Positions 1 through 10,789 of a stretch of DNA of 64,000 nt are shown piece after piece (position 1 is the stretch's first letter; every line of letters begins with the position of its first letter). The stretch spans positions 145,263,173 to 145,327,172 of the forward strand of contig CM054116.1 of NCBI GenBank assembly GCA_028673005.1, written 5' to 3'. The translations under genes were made by a program, and so were the position numbers. The stretch is from Tanypteryx hageni (taxonomy: Eukaryota; Arthropoda; Insecta; Odonata; Petaluridae). The notes beneath the pieces are model-generated. The model made no database searches and was not told the origin of the DNA. It was given only the letters and a program-made list of their open reading frames with translations.

Positions 1-1070
1 CTTCTCAAGTGTGGTGGTCACAAATTGGCTTAAGTATTGAGCAAAATATTTAATATAACAATAAATGGAGAACGAATCCAACAGGAATGGAATGACTCTG
101 TTTCACATAAATATGAGATAGAGATAAAAATAATTCAATGACTTAAGGGAAGGAGGTGTCATGGCAGCTGTCTCAAGAATATCTGGAAGGAGGAACATGT
201 TGAAAGATTTCTGACAAATAGAACATTCAAAGGTCAGGTGAACTTCACAAAAGGCAAACTCTGAATTGATAACATACATTTGTCAAATTATAGAGGAAAT
301 TACTGTCAAAAATAAGGAAATCTCTCTAGTATTTGTAGATAGGCCATGTATGATAGAATAAAAATATGGAACACACTGAGAAAAATCTGACATCCAGAGG
401 CACTCATAAATATTGTTAAGAAGATCTACAAAGATAATATATAAAGAAGAATAATAAAATAATGAGGACTGGTCTCCAAGTAACAGAGGGACTTAGACAA
501 TGTTGCTGTATATCCCCAACTCTATTTAAACTCTATTTAGATTGAACACTAGAAGAATAACATCACAAATGTGTAGACATGAAATTACTGTTAAAAGAAG
601 TGAATACCCTCCTGCAGATTACCAAGTGGTACCACCACATGATAGAAAATGGAGTTATATACACAAAAGCTGGCCTACCGAAATATTTAGACTAAGAAAA
701 GATAAAAATATGATAAATGCAACAAAAATGGATTTCTAGAGAAGTTCAAGAATATGGGGATTACAAAGAATAAGTAATGAGGACATGAAGGAATGATTAG
801 GAATAGAAGTCTCTATAGTAGAAAGAAGGGAATCTTACAATGGTCTGGTGAAGAGGATAGAAGAAGGAAGGTGGCCAAAAAGAGTATTCCAGCAGGAAAC
901 GAGGAAGACTCTGAAGGTCATGGAGAGGTGGACATTTGATGGAGGGGAGAGGGCTGGTGGATGGACAGTGGAAGAGCATAGGAGAAAGGAAATTGAGCAC
1001 CCGATATTAGAGTTGGTAAAGTTGGATAGATAGATAGGAGAAGGGTGGTATCGTGAGGAGGGCAAAGTGG
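1..1070 (+). pseudogene. RTE-type LINE reverse transcriptase, degenerate 3' part
   Basis: Reading across frames gives pieces of an RTE-type endonuclease/reverse transcriptase. Near 300-420 there is a degraded palm segment (VFVD... then an IW/L..L pattern). At about 485-545 the motif GLRQCCCISPTLFKLYLD matches the RT block normally written GLRQGCCLSPTLFN. Around 765-890 the pieces LGIEVSIVER and VKRIEEGRWPKRVF match the conserved C-terminus of these elements. Many stops and frame changes interrupt the reading, so this is an old dead copy. The 5' part (endonuclease) lies outside the window or is lost. The clade call rests on the RT and C-terminal motifs. The 3' boundary is approximate. Confidence 0.75.
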
Positions 1071-1329
1071 CACGATGACAAAGTGGTATAGAATATGTAG
1101 GAGTGGAAGCGACCGTTCATAATGGCGGGGCTGGATAATAAACCCGGGCGCACGATCGTCACTGTCAACTTAAAGCTGCTTTGTGGGCACTTTATTTTCA
1201 TTATTTCTTACCGATGCAGCATAGATACTAAGTAGGCGAAATTTTTACGTCGAATGTATGGTGTAGATATATGTGATATATACACATTTATATAACACAG
1301 ATTTTAAAAATCGCATCGCATGGAAATAT

Positions 1330-4030
1330 GGTCTGCCGTCTACATTGTGGAAGTGTTATCAAGATTTCGACAAAATTTGCCCAGTCTGCACGACGGAATG
1401 AAGGAATTACCAAGCCCATGATTTACCGTGTGAAAATGAGGGACAAGATGTCGAAAAGCATTCCGTCTCGAGTCGAACGGCAGCGATACGACCATTTAAA
1501 AATCCGAAAAACAGCAAGTGGTTCTCGCGAGAAGTACCTTTGGTGGCAGCCTCGTCCTCCGAAGGGCAGGCCCGCCTTCCCTCTTCGCCTAATCGCACCT
1601 CTCGGCAGTACGCCTTCTCTTCTCCGCACAGCTTCCTCCTGCGAGCGCAGAGGGACGTCATGGCCGCCTCGGCAGCGGCAGCGACCGCCTGAAGGCCGCT
1701 CTGAGCCCGTATTCTTTGTCCCCCGCCCCTCGCCTCTCCCCCTTTCTCTTGGGGACCTTCGCCTCCTCCCTCCGGAGTCCACCCGAACAGAGGGTCGTCG
1801 AAGTCTTCTTCGGGACCGCTACCACCTTCGGCACGACGCATCTCCTCTTCCGGACGAATTCTCTTTCTCCGGCAAATCCCGGAGACGTCTTCCGGGACGA
1901 GCATCGGGACGCGCCCCTCCACCGAGGGAAAGAGCGCGCCGGATAGGCGTTCCTTAGCGTGGTGCTGGTGGTGCCGCACCTGGTGCTGTTGCTGGAGGTC
2001 CAAGAGGCCTCCCGCGTCGCTCGGCATGGTCTGCAGCTCCATCCCGAGAGCTCCGCTCCCGACGGCCGCGCAGCTCCTCCTTCCGGTCGACCCTTCTGCT
2101 GCGATCACCGACCCGCCAGCGCACCGCGGGGTATGTCCCTCCCTCGACGCCTCTCAGCCACTCAAGAGGGCACCGGAGGACGCATGCCTACCACTTCCTC
2201 CGCCGAACGTTGCGCTCGCCATTGTAATCCGCGACGCCACTTGTCGCGTTAAATGGGGAGACAATGATGGTCGACGGGTCGTCCTGGAAAACTGAGACGC
2301 GTATCCTAGGGATCGCCGACTCGAGCAAAGTCACACTAATGTGCGGCGAATAACAACGAATTCGAACTATCGTCCATTTTCGACGGCGCTACGAAGCCTC
2401 GCGGGTCGGAAACGACGGCATTCTGCGTCGCGGGTCGGGAACGCGTCACCCGGTGCTGCGTCCGACGCGAGCATCACCCCGAAGGAAACGACGTGCGCGA
2501 TGTAATGAGAACGAACGCCTTCGGACGAAGAAGTTCCTCGCGAGGGGGGCGCGCAAGAGAGCGGTCACCGTCCTCCGCACATCGCCGCCGGATGCACCTC
2601 CGATCTCCTCCTAGCGGTGGGCGTCCCCTGTTGGCCGTCCCCAGAGGCTGCTCCCGGAGGCGCCCGAACGTTGCAGAGAGGGCAGGCGTCGCGCTCCGGT
2701 TCGGACGCGGCGGCGTCTGGGGGGCGCGGAGACAGAGGGCGGAGGAACCGCGGGGGCAGAGGGGGGCGCGGGTGGGGCGGAGAACTCTATCTGCCCGCCG
2801 GGAAAACGGTCGCCGAAGCTTCCGTGGCACACCACCATCACAGCGACGCGGCGCCCTCTGCCTACCTCCAACGGCCGCTCGGCGGGGGCGAGGAAAGGGT
2901 CGGGAGAGGCGAACGCGGGGCTAGAAGAAGCAGGGCAGAGGCCGCGAGTTCGGACAACCCGCAACGCACCGCTTCAAGGTCTCTCTCTCGCTATCTCTCG
3001 CTCCGTTTCTCCACGTCGCCGGCTACGAGATAGCGAAGAAAAGGGGCAGCAGGGGTAGCAACCTGCGGGAGAGGAACCGGGCGAGGTGGTCACGAGCACT
3101 CTGGTGAAGCAATAGAACGATTAGTAGTTCGTTTATGAAGGTTCACATTTCGGACGCGCGTTCGCCTCGTACCGTGGCGTTCACTGCGGAGAGGAACGAT
3201 CCCCGTTCTTCTGGTTCGAAGGCTCTTCTCCTCTGAGTCGTATTCGGGGGGGAAGACGACGTGAAGCCGCGGGAAGCATTTATGGATAGAAGGTCACTGG
3301 GGAAAGGAAGAAACACTGCGAGAGAGAGAGCCGTCGATGGGTAGATATAGAGAGAAGAGTGTTCCAGCCACGGCGAGGCTATCCGAAGCACTGATAAGCA
3401 GAGGCGAGGCAGTGAGGGGGAGTGGGGAAGGAGGAGGAGAGGTCGGTCGAGAGGCGACGGCAGCGCGGCCTAGCGGTGGCGCAACGTAGCCAAGTGTCGC
3501 TCGCGAGTCGTCGAGAGCGGCAAGGTCGAGGCGCGGGCAGCTTTCACTCCGCGCGTAGAGGAGGGGGGGGAGGTGGGAAATGGGTCGCACGGCGGTCCGT
3601 GAATGTCGTGAAACGGTCTCTGGCGATCCGTGACGCGGGTTTGACGGCGCCGTCAATTAGGCCGGGAAATGGGAGTGAGGAGAGAGGAGGAATGGAGGAG
3701 GGGAGGAGGAAGAAGGACCATCGGAGGAGACGGGTTTCCAATGCGTTGCCGGGCGACGGCAGCCAACGGCGCGAGAGGATCTCGGCGGCGACGTATGCAG
3801 CGCAAGAGAGAGGAGTGACCGGAGGACATTTGGGACGAGGCGCGAATTCCTCCGCGATGAGGACGGGAGAAAATGGAACGAAGAACTGTGACGCAGGAAC
3901 GAGAAATCGTGAATATCTTCGAGAACTATTCGAAAAAAATGAGTGGAGGAAGTAGATGATAAAGAGGTCGGTGACGTGAGGGGATATCGAGAGATGCGGA
4001 TAGCGATAGGCATATGTTTTTCCGAGTGGA
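1330..4030. promoter_or_regulatory. GC- and CpG-rich block, possible host-gene promoter and first exon
   Basis: By eye this stretch is far richer in G+C and CpG than the AT-rich sequence on both sides, and I find no transposon signature in it. It contains short CT/GAGA runs (2980-3010, 3318-3360), as many arthropod promoters do. Several long overlapping ORFs on both strands are expected from base composition alone. A host promoter with a 5' exon is the simplest reading, but no TATA box or initiator is clear and orientation is not fixed. Confidence 0.45.
1407..2042 (-). CDS. Candidate first coding exon in the CpG-rich block, unrecognised
   Basis: An ATG at 2042 with a fair context (G at -3 and +4) opens a minus-strand frame reading MELQTMPSDAGGLL, then a Q/H-rich stretch (QQQHQ...HHQHH) and a charged low-complexity region, running to a stop at 1407. 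If it is a real first exon it should end at a donor before that stop; AAAG|GTACTT at 1538/1537 is the best I see. Q/H-rich starts are common in transcription factors, but I do not recognise the protein. The opposite strand also has a long ORF (1328-1957), so GC-driven chance is a serious alternative. Confidence 0.25.
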   Translation of the reverse strand: MELQTMPSDAGGLLDLQQQHQVRHHQHHAKERLSGALFPSVEGRVPMLVPEDVSGICRRKRIRPEEEMRRAEGGSGPEEDFDDPLFGWTPEGGGEGPQEKGGEARGGGQRIRAQSGLQAVAAAAEAAMTSLCARRRKLCGEEKAYCREVRLGEEGRRACPSEDEAATKGTSRENHLLFFGFLNGRIAAVRLETECFSTSCPSFSHGKSWAW

Positions 4031-4309
4031 TTAGTCCTCTGACGCGTGAAGGAGGAAGCGGAACAACTTTGTAAAAACGGGTGATTATCGATTCTGTGGA
4101 TTTTACTGAAAACCAGAAACTGATTGATGAATTAATCAAAAAGATGTCACCTCGTGGAACGATATTATTAAAACGAAATGAAACTCACCGGGCAGATTTC
4201 AACTTTAATTTAAGAATAAAAAGAAAAGTAAATAAAAATAAAGTGGAACGGTACATAGGGATTTCACTTAAAGTGCGCATCTTTAATTTCCTATTCAAAG
4301 GGTATGTCG

Positions 4310-4472
4310 CCGGCCTTGGTAGAGGGGTGGTTAGCGTTTCTGGCTCCCAATGCAGGGTAGAATCCTGCCTAGGGCATGGTTGTATGTGTTCGACTTTGTT
4401 AAAGTTATTACGCCCATTGTAAAAGGCCGTTAACGGCTGTTTGTGAGCTAAAATAAATAAATAAAAAATGGA
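4310..4472 (+). mobile_element. tRNA-derived SINE
   Basis: A tRNA-like head carries an A-box-like TGGTAGAGGGG near 4317 and a B-box-like GGGTAGAATCC near 4355, at the spacing of an RNA polymerase III promoter. A non-tRNA body follows, and the 3' end is an (AAAT)n-type tail at 4450-4470. Target-site duplications are not clear. Confidence 0.7.
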
Positions 4473-4626
4473 GGCGGAGAGGGAGGCGCGGAAGTTGGAT
4501 GTGTCCCGTATAACACGAATCTTTGCGTGGCCGTTTGTGACAGTGGTTTGGTCCTTAATTCTGTGCGTTATTAAAAAAAGAGTAAAATTGAAAGCTGTTT
4601 TCAATAATCACAAGGAAGTTTAAGGT

Positions 4627-4840
4627 TAGAATAGGGAGAGAGGGAGAGAGAGAGGGAGGAGAGAGAGAGAGACAGGAAGAAAGAGAGAAAGGGAGGGTGA
4701 GGGAGGGAGAGAGAGAGAGAGGAAGAGAGAGGGAGGAAGAGAGAGGGAGAAAGAGAGAGAGAAAGGGACGGTGAGAGAGAGAGAGGGGGAGGGAGAGAGA
4801 GAGGGGGAGGGAGAGAGAGGGAGGGAGAGAGTACGAAGAG
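4627..4840. repeat. GA/GGGA purine low-complexity repeat
   Basis: About 210 bp of almost pure purine on the + strand, made of GAGA, GGGA and AGGA units. Ser/Leu-rich ORFs on the opposite strand are artefacts of it. The all-purine strand could form triplex or G-rich structures. Confidence 0.9.
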
Positions 4841-5329
4841 GTCAATCTAGCGCACGCTTACATTGTATAATAAAACTCGAGAAGATGTCGTCAGCGAACG
4901 CTTATGAAGCGATGTCGATAAATCACGTGTGCTTAATTAGGAAAGATTTTCAGTAACTACGGCGCTAAGCGTGAAAAGTAAAGTATTTCTCTTTAATATT
5001 TCTTGATATAAAAATGATTAAAAATCTAAATTTGCAAAGGCAAGTATGTAAAAAGCAATAATGGAACCAGTTAAAAAAATAACAGCAAAATCAGATTCCA
5101 AAAGCGCTTTTCTTAGAATACTAATAGGACAACAAATACTGCAATTATCAAATTATTTCAATGAATAATTTCCACTGCATTTAATAAACACACACATGTA
5201 GCACTATAAATAAATAAATAAAACTACTATTAATACTTTCCCAATACCAAATATTTAAATTGATTCAACAAACTTCAGATTTGGCGATCAAACTGCATAG
5301 TTATAATATAAAACTATATTAATTATATT

Positions 5330-5330
<1 letters not shown>
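4841..5330. other. AT-rich stretch, nothing recognised
   Basis: No coding sequence or transposon signature is visible. A short (AAAT)n run near 5208 could be the tail of an old retroposon. Confidence 0.6.

Positions 5331-5394
<64 letters not shown>
5331..5394. repeat. (TA)n microsatellite
   Basis: About 60 bp of uninterrupted TA dinucleotide. Similar TA arrays recur across the window, several touching foldback elements. Confidence 0.98.
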
Positions 5395-5396
<2 letters not shown>

Positions 5397-6006
5397 TCCG
5401 CGCCTGTTTAAAATATACCTCTCCGCAGTTAAGGAGTTTTAATTTGATTCTTATCTCATTTAAAAATTAAATTGAACGAATTTTCGCTTCGCTTTTATTT
5501 GCGTAGCAACATAAACAAAAGGAAACTTTACCATAGTAACCGACCCATATAAAGTTTTTAACGTTTTTTAAATCCCGGTAAAAGGCAATCGGTCAGAGTG
5601 ACGGACCACAAAATCACTGTCATAAGCCAAAACTAAACTGAAAGTCTCACGGATGGAAAAAGTGAAAACATGCGATTTTTAAAAAAGTGCTAAAAAGACG
5701 GAAGAGATCATTGATAATATTTAATCATCCTCCGGGCGCCCGGAAAATGTTTCGCCGGAGGAGGCCGCGTTGAACGAGAGAGCCACTGGCCCATTTGGGA
5801 TTGACGCTCTCGGCAGACGGCGAAACCTTCTTCTAGGGAGCACAAGGCCTCTTCTACAGCAGGAGGGAAGTCAGAACCGACTCTGGCAGTTCACACTCCC
5901 TTCTGCCAGGAAAGATGTTTTGTAGGATGCGAACACTGGCGCCCGAATAATAGGAAGCGGCAGCGTTTTATTGTACAGTTTTAATACAATTTTTGTTTTT
6001 AATATA
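5395..6006. other. Gap with a GC-rich block, 14-bp palindrome and tRNA-Lys-like PBS
   Basis: No gene is seen. A GC-rich block at about 5725-5960 includes the perfect palindrome TCCGGGCGCCCGGA (5731-5744). At 5939, directly after ...GCGAACAC, lies TGGCGCCCGAA, which matches the start of a tRNA-Lys-type primer binding site. This could be the LTR/leader edge of a second, plus-oriented LTR element, but I cannot define its LTR. Confidence 0.35.
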
Positions 6007-6255
6007 TGTGGGAATTGCGGGTAACAACAGGGACAAGCACACAATAACACCGCTCACTGGCGTAAAAAACAAACTTTAATAATAATTAAGGTCGTCACTA
6101 CATTACGTCCTTACACTTCCCGGTCCGCCTCGGAAGTCCCGACCATATCCCCAAACACCCCTTACCTCTTCCACCGAGCGTCCTTTCCCCCTCCTCCATA
6201 CCCTCGCTCCGTGGCACGGCCATTGCCCAAGACCCTCCCTTTCCCCCTCTCTCTT

Positions 6256-6286
<31 letters not shown>

Positions 6287-6337
6287 TATTCCAACACACT
6301 CTCTCTCATACTCTCACTTTTCTGTCACACTCCCACA
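6007..6337 (-). mobile_element. Gypsy element 3' LTR (331 bp)
   Basis: The segment has inverted ends TGTGGGA and TCCCACA, the TG...CA form of LTRs, and lies just past the integrase stop on the minus strand. Minus-strand ATTAAA near 6080 is a possible polyadenylation signal. CT and CA microsatellite runs (6245-6290) sit inside it. The matching 5' LTR is not found beyond gag, where the element is cut by a LINE. Confidence 0.65.
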
Positions 6338-6429
6338 ACTCGGCCCTCCTGACGATCGGCTGGCCTCAGTCGATCCTCTATGTTCTCGCCTTCCTTGCTG
6401 GTGTCGTCTCTGTCGCCCTCGTCGCTCTC

Positions 6430-7760
6430 TTACAGGTCATCAATGAAACCTCGCCAGGGCTTCATGTGATCTGCCGAGCAGGTTGTACAGCCCGGTCCTT
6501 CTCCGTCGCCGACTTTCTCGACGGCATACCGGTTGTTTCTTCTCGCCTCGATGACTTTATATGGGCCTAGGAACTTCACAGCCAGCTTCAAACCTGGGCC
6601 AAGTTGAGTCCTCTTGATGCCCACCAGGGCTCCTAGCTGGTATTCCGTGGCCTTCTTCCTGTGTCTGTTAAACGACCGTCTATTCTCCCTCTGTAGTATC
6701 TCTATCTGCTGCCTTGCCTTCGTCCTCAGTTCGTCTCGCGCCTCGCGGAACCTCTCAGCTGCCTCGGTGACTATCAGCTCCTGCAGATGGATGTCCTTAG
6801 GAAACCTCATTCTCACTCCGAACAGCAGTTCGAAAGGAGTCGTGCCAATCGCGCGCTGATGCGTGCCGTTGAGAGCACGCTGGACTCTGCTCACTCGTCG
6901 ATACCACTTCAACGGCTCCTCGGCTGACAGCTTGGCGAAGACAGCTGAAATGATACCGTTGATTCTCTCTACTTGACCGTTGCCTCTGGGAACTCCTGTT
7001 GTGATGGTCAAGTGCTGAATTCCCTCCGCTTCGCAGTACTCCTCGATGAGGGGCAACGGATACTGCTCTCTGACCGTTACCTTGTTTAACGGCTTATAGT
7101 ACACGCAGACACGTACCCTTCCATCCCTCTTCCGCGCGACTACCACTGGACTGGCGAATTCCGAGTTGCTTGGCACGATGATGCCCTCCTCCAGCCAGTT
7201 GTCTATATACTCGTCGACTTCTTCTCTCTCTTTCGGGGCCAGGCGCCGTGGATTCCTGAAGATCGGCGTCTCGTCCTTCAGGATAATTTTCATTTCCACT
7301 GGCACCTCGTCTCGTCCGGTGGGTTGATATCCGTCCACCATAGCCCTCACTTCCTCCTTGTAACCCTCTGGCACCTTCTCGATGGCGTCCCTGGTCTCCT
7401 CCTCCTCGGCGACGATCATCAGGACGTACTCTTCTCCGGGAATGGGTTCGATGATGGGCCCCAGCTTCCGCAGTCGCACCTCGGCCACGTCTAACAGAGG
7501 GTCCCCGATCAGCACCTTGGTGTCCATGGCTTGCATCGGAGCGACCCAATACACCAACGGCACTGTCACGTCGTCCAGCTTCGTTGGCAGCACAACACGC
7601 CCCATCATGACTGCGCTGCCGCCAAACCCGCGTAGCTGCTTACCTCCCTCCTCAAGGTTCACCTTGTAAGCTCCCCTGGCAGTTATCTCCTGGAAGAGGT
7701 CCTCTCGCATTACGTTTCAGTCGGCTCCACTGTCCAGCAGGTACTCGGACTCGACTCCCC
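6430..7760 (-). pseudogene. Gypsy-type pol: protease, RT start, integrase end, internally deleted
   Basis: The protease active-site motif LLDSGAD is visible near 7735, and a stop codon follows it at once. Downstream the frame is open for about 426 residues: the rest of protease and linker, then the RT N-terminus (PRRLAPKEREEVDEYI...SPVVVARKRDG...YPLPLIEE). Near 7040 it passes straight into the integrase core C-terminus (GVPRGNGQVERIN) and the GPY/F-type end (LGPYKVIEARRN). Most of RT, all of RNase H and the N-terminal half of integrase are missing, yet the join is in frame. This copy cannot retrotranspose by itself. The family is Ty3/gypsy from the GPY/F module and gag type. No env is seen. 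Confidence 0.85.
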
Positions 7761-7869
7761 CGATGCAGACCCGTTTCCTGCTCCGGTTACCGCTGCACTC
7801 GTTGAGCCTGACAGTTGGTGATCCATCCTTTGAGGTAGATGCCCCATCTCCGCTCCTCTCTCCGCACTC

Positions 7870-8350
7870 TGGCGATTTGTGTCCGAACTTCTAACATTTG
7901 AGGCATTTGACGCCCTTCCCCCTGTCAGGACAGTTTCGTCCTAAGTGCCCCTCTCCTCCGCAGTTGTTGCTTCTCTTCCTGTCGTCCTTCTTACTCTTCG
8001 ACGACGACGACGACTGTTCCGCTCCCGCTGACTTCTGCTGCGTGCCTCGATGCTCACCTAAATCCTTCTGCAACCTCAAGTCTCTGAGGCAACCGTCAAG
8101 CCTCTCCTGAAGCTCTTCGAATGTCCTGGAACTCCTCAGGAACATTCGGGCCTGAGCGTCCTTGAGGATGCCGTCGACGATGTAGTCGATGACATCCCTA
8201 TCATCTACGCCTCCCTGACGTCCGAGGCTCCTCATCTCCTGGATGTACTGCTGGACAGGTTCATCCTTCTTCCTCTTCTTTTTCATTAAGAGTGCATGTA
8301 TCCGAGCTGCTGACGTCTTCCGGCCAAACTCCGCCTCGATGGCATGGCTG
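7870..8350 (-). pseudogene. Gypsy gag fragment with degraded zinc knuckles
   Basis: Reads a gag C-terminal domain (FGRKTSAARIHALL, then KKDEPVQQYIQEMRSLG) followed by a Ser/Lys-rich linker. The first CCHC knuckle has lost its first cysteine (SNNCGGEGHLGRNC). A second (KCLKC) is cut by a stop near 7893, though its remainder is readable after it. The 5' end of gag is cut at about 8350, where a LINE in the opposite orientation begins; ORF sequence beyond that on this strand is a shadow of the LINE. The gene lies upstream of the pol remnant in the same orientation. Confidence 0.8.
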
Positions 8351-9757
8351 AGAGCACAAGACACAAGACAGTATGCGTCCACTTCTGTCGTGTTAGCGGC
8401 CTCCACCCGGACCCAGCGCTGTCACTAGCAGGAACCGAGCTTCCATTTGTTGAAACAGCACCATTTTTGGGTGTCCTGTTGGATCATAAGCTTACTTGGC
8501 GTCCTCATATGAAGAGGCTGAAGGCAAGCTGCCAATCCTCCTTGAACCTCTTGCGCATTCTCAGCCATAAATCATGGGGTGCAGATCGGACAGTCTTACT
8601 AAGACTGTATCGATCACTTGTCCGCTCAAGATTGGACTACGGGAGCATTGTGTATGGATCATCTAAACCATCTGTACTAAAAACTGTTGATGTGATTTAT
8701 CATACAGGGGTTCGCTTGGCGACTGGTGCATTTCGCACTAGCCCAATACCAAGTGTTCTCTGTGATTCCGGTGAACCATCACTGTATATGCGCCGGAAAC
8801 TGCTAGGTACTCGTTATGTAGCAGCTTTAAGCGCTAACCCAGATCATCCAGCTTACACAGCAGTTTTCGACCGTCGATTTGTGCAGTTATATGATGCCCG
8901 TATCCGCTCTGTAAAACCTCTGGCTGTGAGAATGCGTAATGTTTTCGAAGAGATGTCCTTCGAATTGCCTCAGACATTAAAAACGGAGTGCAGCATATCT
9001 CCGCCGTGGATGCTGCATCGCCCCAACATAATTACTTCTCTTGCCAAATTACATAGGCCTTGTACTCTGCCTATTGAATACCGATGTGACTTCGAGAGAC
9101 TCTATGCACGGTTTCAGTCGTTCACTGCCATATACACGGACGGTTCTAAGCAGGGGGAGCATGTGGGGTGTGCTTTCACCATCGGCAAACGCTCGTACCG
9201 TTTCCGTCTACATCCGCTGTGTGGTATATTCACAGCGGAATTGTATGCTTTATGGGAAGCACTGAGGTTTGCATACTCTTACCCCAGCAGTGAATATGTC
9301 ATCTTTACTGACTCACTGTCAGCCTTACGTGCAATAGAGTCTTTGTACCCTTCTCACCCTGTGGTTCAGAGGATCCAGTCATCCTTGATGGATCTGGATT
9401 CCATAGGGATGACGGTAGTTTTTATTTGGGTACCAGGTCACGTCGGTATTCCGGGTAATGAGAGGGCAGACCGGGCAGCAAAACTGGCTGCTAATGAAGA
9501 TTTTATAAACCAACCGAAAGTTCTTGTTGGTGACATTAAAACATATTTGAAGGAACGTATCTATCAACAATGGCAAGAAGAATGAAATGGAGTTATCGGT
9601 AACAAACTGAGGGCAATAAAAAACACGGTACAACCATGGCAGTCCTCCTCCAGGTCGTCCCGACTCGAAGAGGTTGCCATCGCAAGACTTCGCATAGGTC
9701 ACTGCTGGTGGACGCACAGTTACCTATTGCGGGCGGAGGAACCCCCGCTCAGCCCGA
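8351..9757 (+). pseudogene. RNase-H-bearing LINE (I/R1-like group), 3' part
   Basis: Begins inside the RT (KTVCVHFCRVSGLHPDP), continues through FLGVLLDHKLTW and the thumb/linker region, then a complete RNase H domain with all acidic positions: YTDGSK, AELYAL, FTDSLSAL and NERAD. A frameshift near 9583 is followed by the conserved tail (NKLRAIKNTVQPW ... ARLRIGH ... LLRAEEPPLSP). It is 5'-truncated and inserted into, or joined to, the gypsy gag at about 8350. Its far end at about 9758 runs into a foldback repeat. Apart from one frameshift near the end it is well preserved. The exact clade (I, R1 or relatives) is not resolved. Confidence 0.85.
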
Positions 9758-9930
9758 TAAGCTTGCGTGTGTTTTTGTGTTCGTGTGTTTTACGTGTCTC
9801 TTCGACGCCCCCAGCAGCCTGCCAGCTTGGTCCTCAACTTGGTGAGTGTCCGCTGGGCTTCCCTCAACACCTTGTTGCCACCCTCATCACTACCTTTTCT
9901 TTTCCTTTAGTTAATATATATATATACATA
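9758..9930 (+). repeat. Foldback TA-associated repeat, copy 1 (right arm, diverged)
   Basis: From AAGCTTGCGTGTG to the TA run at about 9913, this matches, with many changes, the right half of the repeats at 17740-17924 and 61010-61118. Shared order: TTTTACGTGT, TTCGAC, CCAGC..CTTGGT, GGTGAGTG, CACTGGG-like, CAACACCTTGTTG. It directly follows the LINE C-terminus. Confidence 0.7.
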
Positions 9931-10079
9931 CACTGTATGATTCGAATCGTGGGACCATTCTCACCCTCCTTCCTCTTGTTTCTGCATTTTCTATTGTGCT
10001 ATACCACCGAAATACATACATATTTTCGGAAGTTAGAAATATACAGGATATACGAAATGCATTTTTAAAAATTAAAATG

Positions 10080-10094
10080 TTATATATATATGTA

Positions 10095-10159
<65 letters not shown>
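10080..10159. repeat. (TA)n microsatellite
   Basis: About 80 bp of TA repeat with two TG interruptions at its left end. Confidence 0.98.
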
Positions 10160-10162
<3 letters not shown>

Positions 10163-10730
10163 GTGCTGCTCTTACCTTGGGGATGGTGGGGTCCATCCCC
10201 ACCAGAACCTTAAAAGCCAAAAATCGTTCTATTTCACCTTAATTGTGACATGTAACAAGTCTCCATAGATATATATTATAACTAATTATAACCGCTGTGT
10301 CTGCTTCTTTTGAAGTCGTCAAGGTCGCTTTCTCTCTCTCCCTGCCTCTCCTCCCCCTCCCTCCTTCACGCGCACTGGTCGTCTTCCCGAGACATCCCCA
10401 AGAATGCGAAGATTTGGGCGACGTTGTTTGCGTTCCACCAATCTAGATTCCTCAACACTGACGTATTCATAAATGCACATGCGCAGAATACCTCGGTGGA
10501 GATACCTCTGGCTATCCTTTCGCTTGCAGAGATAGACATGTGGACGAAGTAACAATTCTAGGTACTAGGAGTTGTTTTGTCCCTCCCTCCCTCTCTCTCT
10601 CTCTCAGGACGAAGTACCATTTCTAGGTACTTACAGGTGTTACTGTCGCTCTTCCTCGTCGAGGAGCCTGCCCTGTGATTTAACTAGTGAAACGAGTGTT
10701 TATAGCATAACTGTGTGATTAAACTCTCAT
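10160..10730. other. Gap: pyrimidine-rich tract and a short duplicated motif
   Basis: No gene is recognised. A C/T-rich tract lies at 10325-10375. The motif GACGAAGTA..ATTCTAGGTAC occurs twice (about 10543 and 10603) around a CT repeat. CAGGTGCTG at 10160 could be an eroded left end of the hAT element that follows. Confidence 0.4.
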
Positions 10731-10789
10731 TTTCACGATGAACGAAGTAAATTTTTTATAGAAAAACAAATTCAGTGCAATGACTTTAG

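Noticed and set aside
1328..1957. 209-codon plus-strand ORF in the CpG-rich block
   Set aside because: Arg/Pro/Ser-rich, overlaps an equally long minus-strand ORF, no domain; typical of GC-rich DNA.
3422..3955. 177-codon Arg/Gly-rich ORF
   Set aside because: Composition follows the purine-rich strand; no motif and no gene context.
4555..4845. Ser/Leu/Pro repeat protein
   Set aside because: Translation of the GA-type low-complexity repeat.
6007..8350. Endogenous retrovirus with env
   Set aside because: Only gag and a deleted pol are seen; no env ORF between integrase and LTR.
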